Shown piece by piece: positions 50,178-58,254 of a DNA stretch of 64,000 nucleotides. The notes under the pieces were generated by a model. It was not told the DNA's origin. It saw only the letters and a program-made list of their open reading frames with translations, and did not search any database. The DNA comes from Chryseolinea serpens. Lineage in GTDB: Bacteria; Bacteroidota; Bacteroidia; Cytophagales; Cyclobacteriaceae. A program made the translations under genes and the position numbers. The stretch covers positions 1,922,001 through 1,986,000 of the forward strand of contig NZ_FQWQ01000001.1 of NCBI RefSeq assembly GCF_900129725.1, read 5' to 3'. The stretch's first letter is position 1. Each line of letters begins with the position of its first letter.

Positions 50178-50612
50178 TCAATACTCTTCGGCATTTTCGG
50201 TGCTGAGCTTGCCAATGGCCGTCCTCAGGTCTACTTTGAGTTTTTCGAAACGCCTTGACAGCGCCTCGGCATCCTCCATGAGTTCACCGTGTTCCTTGTA
50301 ATATTGGGTTTCCCATTCGCTTTTTGTTTCCAGCATCCTGGCCAGCTTGCTCTCGTGGTTGCGCAGTTTTTTTCGCATATCCTCGATGACCTCGACGGTG
50401 TAGAAAAGGACCAGGTTTTGAAAATGGGTTACTTCACTTCGTTCCTCCCGCATCAGGCTCAATACCGAGAGCCCGTCGAGTTGCTTTTGAAAAAAGGCCA
50501 GCTCGCTTTTCCAGAGGGCGGTAGCCGAGAGCCAGGCAAGGGTCTTGGTGTGTTTGTCCAGCAAAGCCGGCTGCAACACATAGTTGTTGGTCACTCCTGT
50601 TACGCTGATCAT
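50178..50612 (-). CDS. Coiled-coil protein of unknown function
   Basis: A 144-residue soluble, strongly helical protein; residues 75-140 (VEVIEDMRKKLRNHESKLARML...ALSRRFEKLKVDL) have heptad character. No enzyme motif. First gene of the minus-strand operon that continues with DUF892 and LOG genes, with an FNR-like site 70-81 bp upstream of its start. Probably a stress-associated structural or regulatory protein. Confidence 0.75.
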   Translation of the reverse strand: MISVTGVTNNYVLQPALLDKHTKTLAWLSATALWKSELAFFQKQLDGLSVLSLMREERSEVTHFQNLVLFYTVEVIEDMRKKLRNHESKLARMLETKSEWETQYYKEHGELMEDAEALSRRFEKLKVDLRTAIGKLSTENAEEY

Positions 50613-50681
50613 AGTCTTTTTATTTTCCGAAAGGTAGCATCAGGGACCCGGCCATGCCATGATGTTTGTTTTGCCACACTA

Positions 50682-50693
50682 TGATTTTGGTCA
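50682..50693. promoter_or_regulatory. FNR/DNR-like site, minus-strand operon side
   Basis: TGATTTTGGTCA (reverse complement TGACCAAAATCA) matches TGAC-N4-ATCA, differing from the other three sites at one inner base. Its centre is 75 bp upstream of the coiled-coil gene start, suiting a site near -41 with a short leader. Confidence 0.5.
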
Positions 50694-50740
50694 CTCCTTT
50701 TGTGTCGTTGCGAGAGGGCTGATGAAGATTATCACGGGGC

Positions 50741-50753
50741 CTGATTTTTGTCA
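50741..50753. promoter_or_regulatory. FNR/DNR-like site, alcohol dehydrogenase promoter
   Basis: CTGATTTTTGTCA is the reverse complement of TGACAAAAATCAG, identical to the sites at 54684 and 62449. Its centre lies about 68 bp upstream of the alcohol dehydrogenase start. Confidence 0.6.
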
Positions 50754-50815
50754 TGCCCGCACGTCCGGCGTAGCTTTAGTTTTATGATCAAATCCAAACG
50801 ACAACGTTCAGCGTT

Positions 50816-51850
50816 ATGTATCCACAAAAAATGAAAGCCGCCGTAGCCACCCGCTTTGGAGCGGCGTTGTCCATTGAAGAAATGCCCGTGAGACGACCCG
50901 GCAAAAACGAGATCCTGGTGAAGGTGATGGCCTGCGGCGTGTGTCATACCGATCTCCATGCCATTAGTGGCGACTGGCCGGTGAAGCCAACGCTGCCGTT
51001 CATTCCCGGTCATGAGGGTATTGGCTACGTGGCGGCTTTGGGCGAAAATGTAGACTACCTGAAAGAAGGCGATATTGTGGGTGTGCCGTGGCTGTATTCG
51101 GCCTGCGGACATTGCGAGCATTGCATCACCGGCTGGGAAACCTTGTGCGAACGTCAACAGAACACGGGCTATAGTGTGAACGGCAGCTATGCAGAATATG
51201 TGATCGCCGATGCGCGCTACGTTGGCCGCTTTCCGGACAAGATCGATTTTGTGCAGATGGCCCCGATCCTTTGCGCCGGTGTGACGGTGTATAAAGGCCT
51301 GAAAGAAACGGAAGTGAAACCCGGCGAGTGGGTGTCCATCTCTGGCATCGGCGGACTGGGTCACGTGGCGGTGCAATATGCAAAGGCCATGGGCATGCAC
51401 GTGGCCGCCATCGATGTTTCGGACGACAAACTTGCCCTCGCAAAATCCTTGGGTGCCGAATTGGTGGTGAACGCCTCGCGACAAGATCCCGGGGAAGTGA
51501 TCAAAAAAGCGACGCACGGTGGTGTGCATGGGTCGCTGGTCACCGCCGTTTCGCCGGTGGCCTTCCGCCAGGCCCTCTTCACCCTTCGCCGCAAGGGCAC
51601 CATCGCCCTGACCGGCTTGCCCCCGGGAAGTTTTGACTTGCCCATTTTTGAGACCGTGCTCAATCGCTATACTATCCGCGGTTCCATCGTCGGCACCCGC
51701 AAAGACCTGCAGGAGTCGATTGATTTTGCGTTGGATGGGAAAGTGAAGGCCACCGTGCACCCGATGAAGCTGGAAGAAATCAATTCCGCCTTCAACGCCA
51801 TGCGAAACGGCGCGATCGAAGGCCGCGTAGTCTTATCTGTAGGAATTTAA
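50816..51850 (+). CDS. Zinc-dependent alcohol dehydrogenase (AdhP-like MDR)
   Basis: A 344-residue medium-chain dehydrogenase that interconverts alcohols and aldehydes with NAD. Catalytic zinc ligands are Cys in CGVCHTDLHA and His/Glu in GHEGIGYV. The structural zinc motif is CGHCEHC...LC. The cofactor motif is GIGGLGHVAVQYAKAMG. It starts the plus-strand part of the low-oxygen island, consistent with fermentative NADH disposal. ATG 50816 is chosen; a second ATG five codons on is possible. Confidence 0.95.
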   Translation: MYPQKMKAAVATRFGAALSIEEMPVRRPGKNEILVKVMACGVCHTDLHAISGDWPVKPTLPFIPGHEGIGYVAALGENVDYLKEGDIVGVPWLYSACGHCEHCITGWETLCERQQNTGYSVNGSYAEYVIADARYVGRFPDKIDFVQMAPILCAGVTVYKGLKETEVKPGEWVSISGIGGLGHVAVQYAKAMGMHVAAIDVSDDKLALAKSLGAELVVNASRQDPGEVIKKATHGGVHGSLVTAVSPVAFRQALFTLRRKGTIALTGLPPGSFDLPIFETVLNRYTIRGSIVGTRKDLQESIDFALDGKVKATVHPMKLEEINSAFNAMRNGAIEGRVVLSVGI

Positions 51851-51893
51851 TCATCATTGTCGGAAATTAACATAACACTTAAACACCAGCCAT

Positions 51894-53189
51894 ATGAAAT
51901 ATCTTAGTGGAGAAGACGCTGTCAAGGTGATCAAACCCGGCGACCGTGTTTATATACATGGTGGCGCAGCTACACCGCATTACCTGTTGAAGAAGCTCGC
52001 TGAACGTTCGACCGAACTTTGGAACGTGGAGTTGGTGAGCATTAGCCTGCAAGGACAGTCCATCGTGACCGATCCGCAATACCAGAATAGTTTTCGCATG
52101 AATTCCCTGTTCGTGTCAGAATGTGTGCGGGGAGCTGTGAATGACGGCCGCGCCGATTACGTTCCCATCTTTCTCAGCGAGATCCCCATCCTGTTCAAAA
52201 GAAATATTCTTCCCCTCGACGTTGCCATGGTCCAGGTGTCGCCGCCCGACAAACATGGCTATTGCTCGCTAGGCGTCTCGGTCGATATTGCCGGGGCGGC
52301 CGTTCAAACGGCGCGGCACGTCATTGCCCAGGTCAACCCGCGCATGCCGCGGACATTGGGCGATGGGATCATTCACCAGGACAAGTTCGATACGATGGTA
52401 TTGATGGAGCAGGAACTTCCCGAAGTCGTCAGCGGCAACCCCGACGATGAGATCTCCCATCGTATCGGCATGCATTGCGCGGAATTGGTAGAAAACGGCG
52501 CGACTCTCCAGATGGGCATCGGCGCGATCCCGGATGCTGTGCTGGCATGTCTCACCGACCACAAAGAACTGGGCGTTCACACCGAAATGTTTTCTGATGG
52601 CATCATTCCACTGATCGAAAAAGGGGTAATCACCAATCAACACAAAAAGAAATATCGCAACAAGACCGTCACCTCGTTCTTGCTGGGCAGCCGCAAGCTA
52701 TACGACTATGTGGATGACAATCCCGCCGTGGCCGTTCTCAACATCGACTATGTGAACGATACTTCGGTGATCCGCACCAACCCAAAAGTGACCGCCATCA
52801 ACAGCGCGATCGAAGTGGACATCACCGGGCAGGTGTGTTCCGATTCCATTGGCACGTATCATTTCTCGGGTGTGGGTGGACAGATGGATTTTGTGCGTGG
52901 TGCAGCGCTCTCGGAAGGCGGAAAACCGATCATCGCTTTACCGTCCACGACGCGCAAAGGCGAGTCCAAGATCGCGGCCTTTCTCAAACCGGGCGCAGGT
53001 GTGGTGACCACGCGGGCACATGCCCATTATATTGTCACGGAGTATGGCACGGCCTATCTCTATGGCAAGAATATGCGGCAGCGGGCAAAGGCGCTGATCA
53101 ACATTGCGCACCCGAACCATCGTGAAGCGCTCGAGCAAGCTGCCTTCCAGCGGTTCCACAACTATGAATTCGAGCGCACCTACTATTGA
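51894..53189 (+). CDS. Acetyl-CoA hydrolase/CoA-transferase (4-hydroxybutyrate/acetate CoA-transferase type)
   Basis: A 431-residue CoA-transferase of the Cat family. The catalytic glutamate is Glu231 in GVHTEMFSDG; QMGIGAIPDAVLACL and the C-terminal GGQMDFVRGAALSEGGKPIIALPST and VVTTRAHAHYIVTEYGTAYLYGK are signature regions. It exchanges CoA between acetate and an acyl-CoA, conserving energy under fermentation. It follows the alcohol dehydrogenase by 43 bp and is likely co-transcribed. Exact acyl substrate unknown. Confidence 0.9.
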   Translation: MKYLSGEDAVKVIKPGDRVYIHGGAATPHYLLKKLAERSTELWNVELVSISLQGQSIVTDPQYQNSFRMNSLFVSECVRGAVNDGRADYVPIFLSEIPILFKRNILPLDVAMVQVSPPDKHGYCSLGVSVDIAGAAVQTARHVIAQVNPRMPRTLGDGIIHQDKFDTMVLMEQELPEVVSGNPDDEISHRIGMHCAELVENGATLQMGIGAIPDAVLACLTDHKELGVHTEMFSDGIIPLIEKGVITNQHKKKYRNKTVTSFLLGSRKLYDYVDDNPAVAVLNIDYVNDTSVIRTNPKVTAINSAIEVDITGQVCSDSIGTYHFSGVGGQMDFVRGAALSEGGKPIIALPSTTRKGESKIAAFLKPGAGVVTTRAHAHYIVTEYGTAYLYGKNMRQRAKALINIAHPNHREALEQAAFQRFHNYEFERTYY

Positions 53190-53201
53190 GATCGCAAGAA
53201 T

Positions 53202-53657
53202 ATGCTGGGTTCACTGACAAAAAATCAATGCGAGCGGGTGTTGCTTTCCGAATTGATCGGAAGGATAGCGTGCTCTGCGTCCGGAAAGATGTACATCGTT
53301 CCCCTCTCCTACGTATTCGAAAAGGGCTACGTCTATGCGCACGCCAAAGAAGGTTTAAAGATCACGATGATGCGCAAAAATCCGAACGTATGTTTTCAGG
53401 TCGACGAGATCGATGACATGGCACATTGGCGAAGTGTTGTGATCCGGGGAAAGTTTGAAGAAATCACAACCCCCGCGGCCCAGGACAAGACCGTGAAATT
53501 GCTCGCCGATCGATTCAGGGTCTACAACACCAGCGAATCCGTCAAACCGGTTTTCCACACCACCGACCAGGAGCCGCTCAAAGAAAAGAAACCTGTACTC
53601 TTCAGGATCGCCGTGGAAGAGATGACGGGACGATTTGAAAATACGGAATCAAAATAA
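53202..53657 (+). CDS. Pyridoxamine 5'-phosphate oxidase-fold flavin-binding protein
   Basis: A 151-residue split-barrel protein. LTKNQCERVLLSELIGRIACSASGKMYIVPLSYVFEKGYVYAHAKEGLKITMMRKNPNVCFQVDEID is the pattern of the NimA-like/Pyridox_ox_2 group that binds FMN or haem. It starts 12 bp after the CoA-transferase stop. Related proteins occur in hypoxia and dormancy regulons; the reaction here is unknown. Confidence 0.85.
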   Translation: MLGSLTKNQCERVLLSELIGRIACSASGKMYIVPLSYVFEKGYVYAHAKEGLKITMMRKNPNVCFQVDEIDDMAHWRSVVIRGKFEEITTPAAQDKTVKLLADRFRVYNTSESVKPVFHTTDQEPLKEKKPVLFRIAVEEMTGRFENTESK

Positions 53658-53677
53658 ACTTCAACATAACCCTCATC

Positions 53678-53986
53678 ATGAAAGTCACCATTCAGACACC
53701 CGGCTTTACTGGCCGGCCCGACCTTTTAAAATTCACAGAAGAGCATATCCAAAAACTGCATCACCTGAGCGACCGGCTCATGGAAGGTCAAGTCGTGCTG
53801 AGCCTCGAGAAATCGGACGAGAACAAAAACAAAGTCTGCGAGGCGAGGATCGTTGTTCCCGGCTACGATCTGTTTGCTTCCAAAACAGCGGCCTCCTTCG
53901 AAGAAGCCGTCGTCAACACCTGCGAAGCCTTGCGCAAACAAATTGCTGCCTGGAAAGAAACCACAGGTGCATCCTTTCCAAGATAA
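53678..53986 (+). CDS. hpf: Ribosome hibernation-promoting factor, short HPF/RaiA type
   Basis: A 102-residue protein of the HPF/YfiA family, which binds the 30S decoding region and silences ribosomes in non-growing cells. VTIQTPGFTGRPDLLKFTEEHIQKLHHLSDRL, then EKSDENKNKVCEARIVVPGYDLFASKTAASFEEAVVNTCEALRKQI, follow the beta-alpha-beta-beta-beta-alpha pattern. The long-form C-terminal dimerisation domain is absent. Last gene of the ADH-CoA-transferase-PPOX run, 20 bp after it. Confidence 0.9.
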   Translation: MKVTIQTPGFTGRPDLLKFTEEHIQKLHHLSDRLMEGQVVLSLEKSDENKNKVCEARIVVPGYDLFASKTAASFEEAVVNTCEALRKQIAAWKETTGASFPR

Positions 53987-54051
53987 CTTTCAATTATTTA
54001 GTTTCTATTCTAAAGAAGTCCGCTCTTGATGCTTGGTAAAAAAAAAATGTC

Positions 54052-54468
54052 CTCAAGCCCGTAGCGCTTTTCCATCATAACGCCCGGTGCAACCGGGCGA
54101 ACAGCGAATATATATAACAACCCCAGCGGGGTTACCTTTCGGGTGCGTTCTCCTTTCGGGTGGGTTCTCCTTGCAGATTCGATTCACATCATTACCCTTC
54201 AGAATCTCCATTTACTCGTCCTCAGCATACTACATTCCGAACCTTCGATGGAACCCACACAATTTGGCACCCTATGACATTCATACTAATATAGATTTGG
54301 GACTACGAATAGAGTCCCGCACGAAGGGTAACCCGCCTAGGCGGGTTGAAATACATGGACTCGCTTCGCCCGGTTGCACCGGGCGTTATGATGGGGAAGC
54401 CCTACGGGCTTATTCGGTTTAACGTCTTGAACTCACCCCTTTTTCCAAAGAAGTTAAATCACGATAAC
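54052..54468. repeat. Composite palindromic repeat element, copy B
   Basis: Homologous to copy A at 11501-11821 over 54052-54412. It contains AAGCCCGTAGCGCTT (54055), CGCCCGGTGCAACCGGGCG (54081), AACCCCAGCGGGGTT (54119), AACCCGCCTAGGCGGGTT (54330), CGCCCGGTTGCACCGGGCG (54367) and AAGCCCTACGGGCTT (54397). The GGTGGG/GGTGCG stretch near 54140-54170 is internally duplicated relative to copy A. The following 54418-54468 matches 11391-11440 inverted. It occupies the gap after the hpf gene. Confidence 0.85.
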
Positions 54469-54682
54469 GTGTGCATAGACTAGCCCTTAGGCCAGGGCTC
54501 ATTCAAATTCCATATAATAGGTTGCTGAATCCGACTTATATCCGGCAGGACTAGGGCCTGGGTTATATACCGTCGCCATAACTTGTGCGCAAAGACTTGG
54601 CCCTCTGCCAGCAGTTCATCCGCTGCATGGCGGGCATCCCCGGTGTCCAACCAGAATCAACCGGCGCGTCACATCCTAAAAA

Positions 54683-54696
54683 CTGACAAAAATCAG
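54683..54696. promoter_or_regulatory. FNR/DNR-like site upstream of the USP-cco operon
   Basis: CTGACAAAAATCAG, an imperfect palindrome (TGAC-N4-ATCA core), centred about 86 bp upstream of the universal stress protein start. Identical to the 14-mer at 62448. The stretch 54469-54682 before it shows no gene. Confidence 0.6.
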
Positions 54697-54775
54697 TTTA
54701 TGGGCTGACGGGCCTCACGCCATGCTGCACACGCCCGGGCTATTTTTAGATCATCATTTAAAACCTCACAAAGCC

Positions 54776-55627
54776 ATGAAAAAAATACTCGTCCCCTGCG
54801 ATTTTTCAAAGCCGGCGATCAATGCCTTCCGGTTTGCGCTGGATCTTGCTTTTCAGTCCGGCGGCACCGTTCACCTTGTGAATATCGTCGAGCTCCCCGT
54901 GCTGCACGACACGGTGATCATGCCGGTCCTGAATTTCGAACAAGAACTTCTCGACGATTTGAGGGAAAACGCCGAAAAATCATTTGCAAAAATAACGGAC
55001 AAGTATAAAACCAACGAGGTCCCTGTGAAGACCGTGGTTGAATTCGGATCGGTGCATGCAAAAATTCAAAATTATATTGTTGACAACGGCATCGACCTGG
55101 TGGTGATGGGCTCTCATGGCGCCAGCGGTGCGCGCGAATTTTTTATCGGGTCAAATGCCGAGCGGATCGTCCGCAACTCTACTGCACCCGTGCTGGTGCT
55201 GAAAGATTATTACAAAGGACCGGTCAAAAATATCGTCTTCCCCAATACGCTTGACACCGAAAACCAGGAAGACCTCACCTTGAAGGTCAAAGCCCTCCAG
55301 AATTTTTTTGGAGCGCACCTGCACATCGTATGGATCAACACGCCGTTGAACTTCACCTCCGACGACATTACCCTGAAACGGTTGGAGGCCTTTGCCAAAC
55401 GCTTCATGTTGAAGAACTACACGCTCAATATTGTTAACGACACCAACACCGAACAAGGCATCCTTCAATTCGCCAACCGCATTGAAGGCGACCTCATTGC
55501 CATGGCCACCCATGCCCGCAAGGGAGTGTCCCACCTCATCTATGGCAGTCTTGCCGAAGATGTGGTCAATCATACCAAGGGATTGGTGTGGACTTACGCC
55601 CTGAAGAACGAGCCGGTTGAAGCCTGA
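54776..55627 (+). CDS. Universal stress protein with two Usp domains
   Basis: A 283-residue tandem UspA protein. The first domain begins MKKILVPCDFSKPAINAFRFALDLA and ends with VVMGSHGASGAREFFIGSNAERIVRNSTAPVLVLKD, the G-2x-G-9x-G(S/T) ATP-binding motif. The second (about 150-283) is more divergent and ends LIAMATHARKGVSHLIYGSLAEDVVNHTKGLVWTY. An in-frame upstream ATG at 54722 is rejected because the conserved first strand starts at 54776. It leads the operon USP-ccoI-ccoS-hemN. Confidence 0.92.
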   Translation: MKKILVPCDFSKPAINAFRFALDLAFQSGGTVHLVNIVELPVLHDTVIMPVLNFEQELLDDLRENAEKSFAKITDKYKTNEVPVKTVVEFGSVHAKIQNYIVDNGIDLVVMGSHGASGAREFFIGSNAERIVRNSTAPVLVLKDYYKGPVKNIVFPNTLDTENQEDLTLKVKALQNFFGAHLHIVWINTPLNFTSDDITLKRLEAFAKRFMLKNYTLNIVNDTNTEQGILQFANRIEGDLIAMATHARKGVSHLIYGSLAEDVVNHTKGLVWTYALKNEPVEA

Positions 55628-55645
55628 AGCACCAAAAATTGAACG

Positions 55646-58045
55646 ATGACCACCAGCGTAGCGGAATCTGTAGTCTGTTTTCATTGTGGCGAGCCTTGCG
55701 AGGACATCACCTGGCTGAGCGATAAACCCTTTTGCTGCGAAGGTTGCAAAACCGTGTTTGAGATCCTGAGCGCGAACAACCTTTGCACCTACTATCAATT
55801 GGATGGACAGGCAGGCACATCCTTGAAAAATGCGCGCACCGGGTCCTATGCCTATCTCGACGCGCCGGAAGTGCGCCAGAAGTTGCTGTCGTTCGACTCG
55901 CCAGATCTTTCGAGGATCATGTTCCATGTTCCCGCGGTGCATTGTATTTCCTGTATCTGGCTGTTGGAGAATCTCCGGAAACTGAACCCCGGCGTTATTA
56001 AAGCGGAAGTAAGCTTTGGCCTCAAAACCGTGGCCATCGCTTTCGATCCCCGACAAGTGAAACTTTCCGAGCTGGCGAGCTTGCTGGCTGCGGTGGGCTA
56101 CGCGCCCGTGATCGCGCTGGACGATGGGCAGGATACCGTCACAAAATCTGCATCGGGACGCACGCTTGTTTACAAACTGGCGATCGCCGGATTTTGCTTT
56201 GGCAACATCATGCTCTTCAGTTTTCCCGAATACCTGGGGCTGGACCAGCACGACGGTTCTTTAAAATCCATTTTCTCGTGGTTGAACCTGGCGCTGTCGG
56301 TGCCGGTGTTCTTCTACAGCGCTTCCGAATATTTCGTTTCCGCTTTCCGGAGTTTCCGCCAGAAACAAATCAACATCGATGTGCCCATTGCCGCCGGGCT
56401 TGTGGCGCTGTTCCTGCGCAGCACGTTTGACATCCTTTCCGGAACGGGACCAGGCTACCTGGACTCCTTCACGGGCCTCGTATTTTTCCTGCTGATCGGG
56501 CGATGGTTCCAGGGAAAAACCTATGAAAGCCTGGCCTTCGACCGCGACTTTAAATCCTACTTCCCCCTGGCCGTAAACCGGCTTGTTGACCACGTGTGGA
56601 AGCCGGCGATCATCTACGATCTGAAAAAAGGCGACATCCTAAAGATCAGGAACATGGAGATCGTTCCGGCAGACTCGATCTTGAAGGATCACGATGCCTT
56701 GTTCGATTATAGTTTTGTTACCGGGGAAGCCAAGCCCATAAAAATAAAAAAAGGCGAGCGGGTGTATGCTGGTGGCCGGCTCATTGGTCAGCCGGCAACG
56801 CTTACGGTTGAAAAGATCACTTCGCAAAGTCACCTGACCAGCCTGTGGAACAACGAGACATTCCGGAAGACGGAAGAGCGGCAGTATCAAAAGATCATCG
56901 ACCGCTCGGCGCGAAAGTTTACATGGATTGTGATCGCGCTGGCCAATGTTACCGCCGGCGTGTGGTACGTTTTGGCTCCCCACCAAATGTGGCTCGTGCT
57001 CACCTCTGTGCTCATGGTGGCATGCCCCTGTGCGCTGGCCTTGGCTGCTCCATTCACCTTTGGCAGCATGCTGCGTGTATTTGGCAAGCACGGCCTCTAC
57101 TTAAAGAATGCCGATGTCATTGAGCGCCTTGCCGCCATCGATGCCGTTGTTTTTGACAAGACCGGGACGGTGACCTATGGCCGCGAGCCGGTAGTGGAGT
57201 TTACAGGCGATCTGACCGGGCTGGAACGGGAAGCGATAAAGATTCTTACGGCGGCGTCCACCCATCCGCTGAGCATGATCATTTCCAGGTCCATTCACGC
57301 GGCCCATACCCATGATCTTTCAAATTTTAAAGAACGTCCAGGAAAAGGCGTGCAGGGAGTGATTGCGGGAAAATTTATAAAAGTCGGGTCTGCGGAATTT
57401 GTTGGGTTTTATGAAAAGCTCGACCCGCAGGCGTCGGTCGTGTTTGTTTCCGTCGACGAGGAAGTCAGGGGATATTTTACAATCACGGTGAAGATCCGGC
57501 CACAGCTCAAAAATATGCTGGCGCGATTGGGGAAGAAATGTGTGGCGTTGCTGTCCGGCGACAACAATGCAGACAAGGCCAGCATGCAAAAGGTATTTCA
57601 GCCGTTTGTGACGTTGCTCTTCAACCAAGACCCGCACGACAAGCTGGCGTTCATCCAAAACCTGCAACAGGACGGCAAAAAAGTGATGATGGTAGGCGAC
57701 GGCCTCAACGACTCCGGTGCCCTGAAACAAAGCAACGTCGGTCTGGCCATCTCCGACGACAGTGGGATCTTCACCCCCGCTTGCGACGGCATCCTGGATG
57801 GCACCCAACTGAACAACCTGGACAAGTTCCTCGACCTGGCCCGCTACTCGTCTATCATCCTGAAAATAGCATTCAGCATCTCGTTCTTTTACAACGCCAT
57901 CGCCCTGAGCTTTGCCGTCACCGGTCACCTCACGCCGCTGGTCGCGGCGATCCTCATGCCGGTGAGCAGCATCAGTGTGGTGGGTTTTTCAACCCTCGCC
58001 GTCAACTTTGTTGCCCGGCGAAAACTTGTACGCGCTTTAACCTGA
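55646..58045 (+). CDS. ccoI: Cu-exporting P1B-type ATPase for cbb3 oxidase assembly (CcoI/FixI)
   Basis: A 799-residue heavy-metal P-type ATPase that moves copper out of the cytoplasm for the cbb3-type cytochrome oxidase. The N-terminus carries a CcoI-type cysteine cluster (CFHCGEPC...CCEGCKTVFE) and then an HMA-like domain with CISC near residue 100. Six to eight helices follow, with the metal site Cys460-Pro-Cys462 (ACPCALALAAP), phosphorylation site Asp504 in DKTGT, the HP motif in STHPLSM and the hinge GDGLNDSGALK. It starts 18 bp after the USP stop and is followed by ccoS after 5 bp. Confidence 0.95.
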   Translation: MTTSVAESVVCFHCGEPCEDITWLSDKPFCCEGCKTVFEILSANNLCTYYQLDGQAGTSLKNARTGSYAYLDAPEVRQKLLSFDSPDLSRIMFHVPAVHCISCIWLLENLRKLNPGVIKAEVSFGLKTVAIAFDPRQVKLSELASLLAAVGYAPVIALDDGQDTVTKSASGRTLVYKLAIAGFCFGNIMLFSFPEYLGLDQHDGSLKSIFSWLNLALSVPVFFYSASEYFVSAFRSFRQKQINIDVPIAAGLVALFLRSTFDILSGTGPGYLDSFTGLVFFLLIGRWFQGKTYESLAFDRDFKSYFPLAVNRLVDHVWKPAIIYDLKKGDILKIRNMEIVPADSILKDHDALFDYSFVTGEAKPIKIKKGERVYAGGRLIGQPATLTVEKITSQSHLTSLWNNETFRKTEERQYQKIIDRSARKFTWIVIALANVTAGVWYVLAPHQMWLVLTSVLMVACPCALALAAPFTFGSMLRVFGKHGLYLKNADVIERLAAIDAVVFDKTGTVTYGREPVVEFTGDLTGLEREAIKILTAASTHPLSMIISRSIHAAHTHDLSNFKERPGKGVQGVIAGKFIKVGSAEFVGFYEKLDPQASVVFVSVDEEVRGYFTITVKIRPQLKNMLARLGKKCVALLSGDNNADKASMQKVFQPFVTLLFNQDPHDKLAFIQNLQQDGKKVMMVGDGLNDSGALKQSNVGLAISDDSGIFTPACDGILDGTQLNNLDKFLDLARYSSIILKIAFSISFFYNAIALSFAVTGHLTPLVAAILMPVSSISVVGFSTLAVNFVARRKLVRALT

Positions 58046-58050
58046 CGCCT

Positions 58051-58254
58051 ATGGGAATCATTATTCTCCTGATCTCGATCAGCCTGGTGATCGCCGTGGG
58101 CTTTCTCCTCTCCTTTTTGTGGAGCATGAAAAGCGGCCAGTTCGACGACACCTATTCGCCTTCGGTGCGCATGCTGTTTGAAGACAAACCTGAACCTGAA
58201 CATCAACCCGAACCTGAATCTCAACCCGAATCTGCTAACGACGAAAAAAAATGA
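58051..58254 (+). CDS. ccoS: Cytochrome oxidase maturation protein CcoS
   Basis: A 67-residue single-span membrane protein. It starts MGIIILLISISLVIAVGFLLSFLWSMKSGQFDD, which matches the CcoS pattern of one N-terminal helix followed by W-x-x-K/R-x-G-Q-F/Y-D-D. The tail is a Pro-Glu-rich repeat. It is needed for maturation of cbb3 oxidase. Its stop overlaps the hemN start by 4 bp (58251-58254). Confidence 0.93.
   Translation: MGIIILLISISLVIAVGFLLSFLWSMKSGQFDDTYSPSVRMLFEDKPEPEHQPEPESQPESANDEKK

Noticed and set aside
50732-51760. Minus-strand open frame of 342 codons opposite the alcohol dehydrogenase
   Set aside because: Shadow frame; the plus strand has complete zinc-binding motifs.
54087-54422. 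111-codon open frame in the intergenic region after hpf
   Set aside because: It lies inside repeat copy B; its content is dictated by palindromes and it is not conserved as a frame in copy A.
55151-56251. Minus-strand open frame of 366 codons opposite USP and ccoI
   Set aside because: Spans two real genes in antisense and shows no domain.
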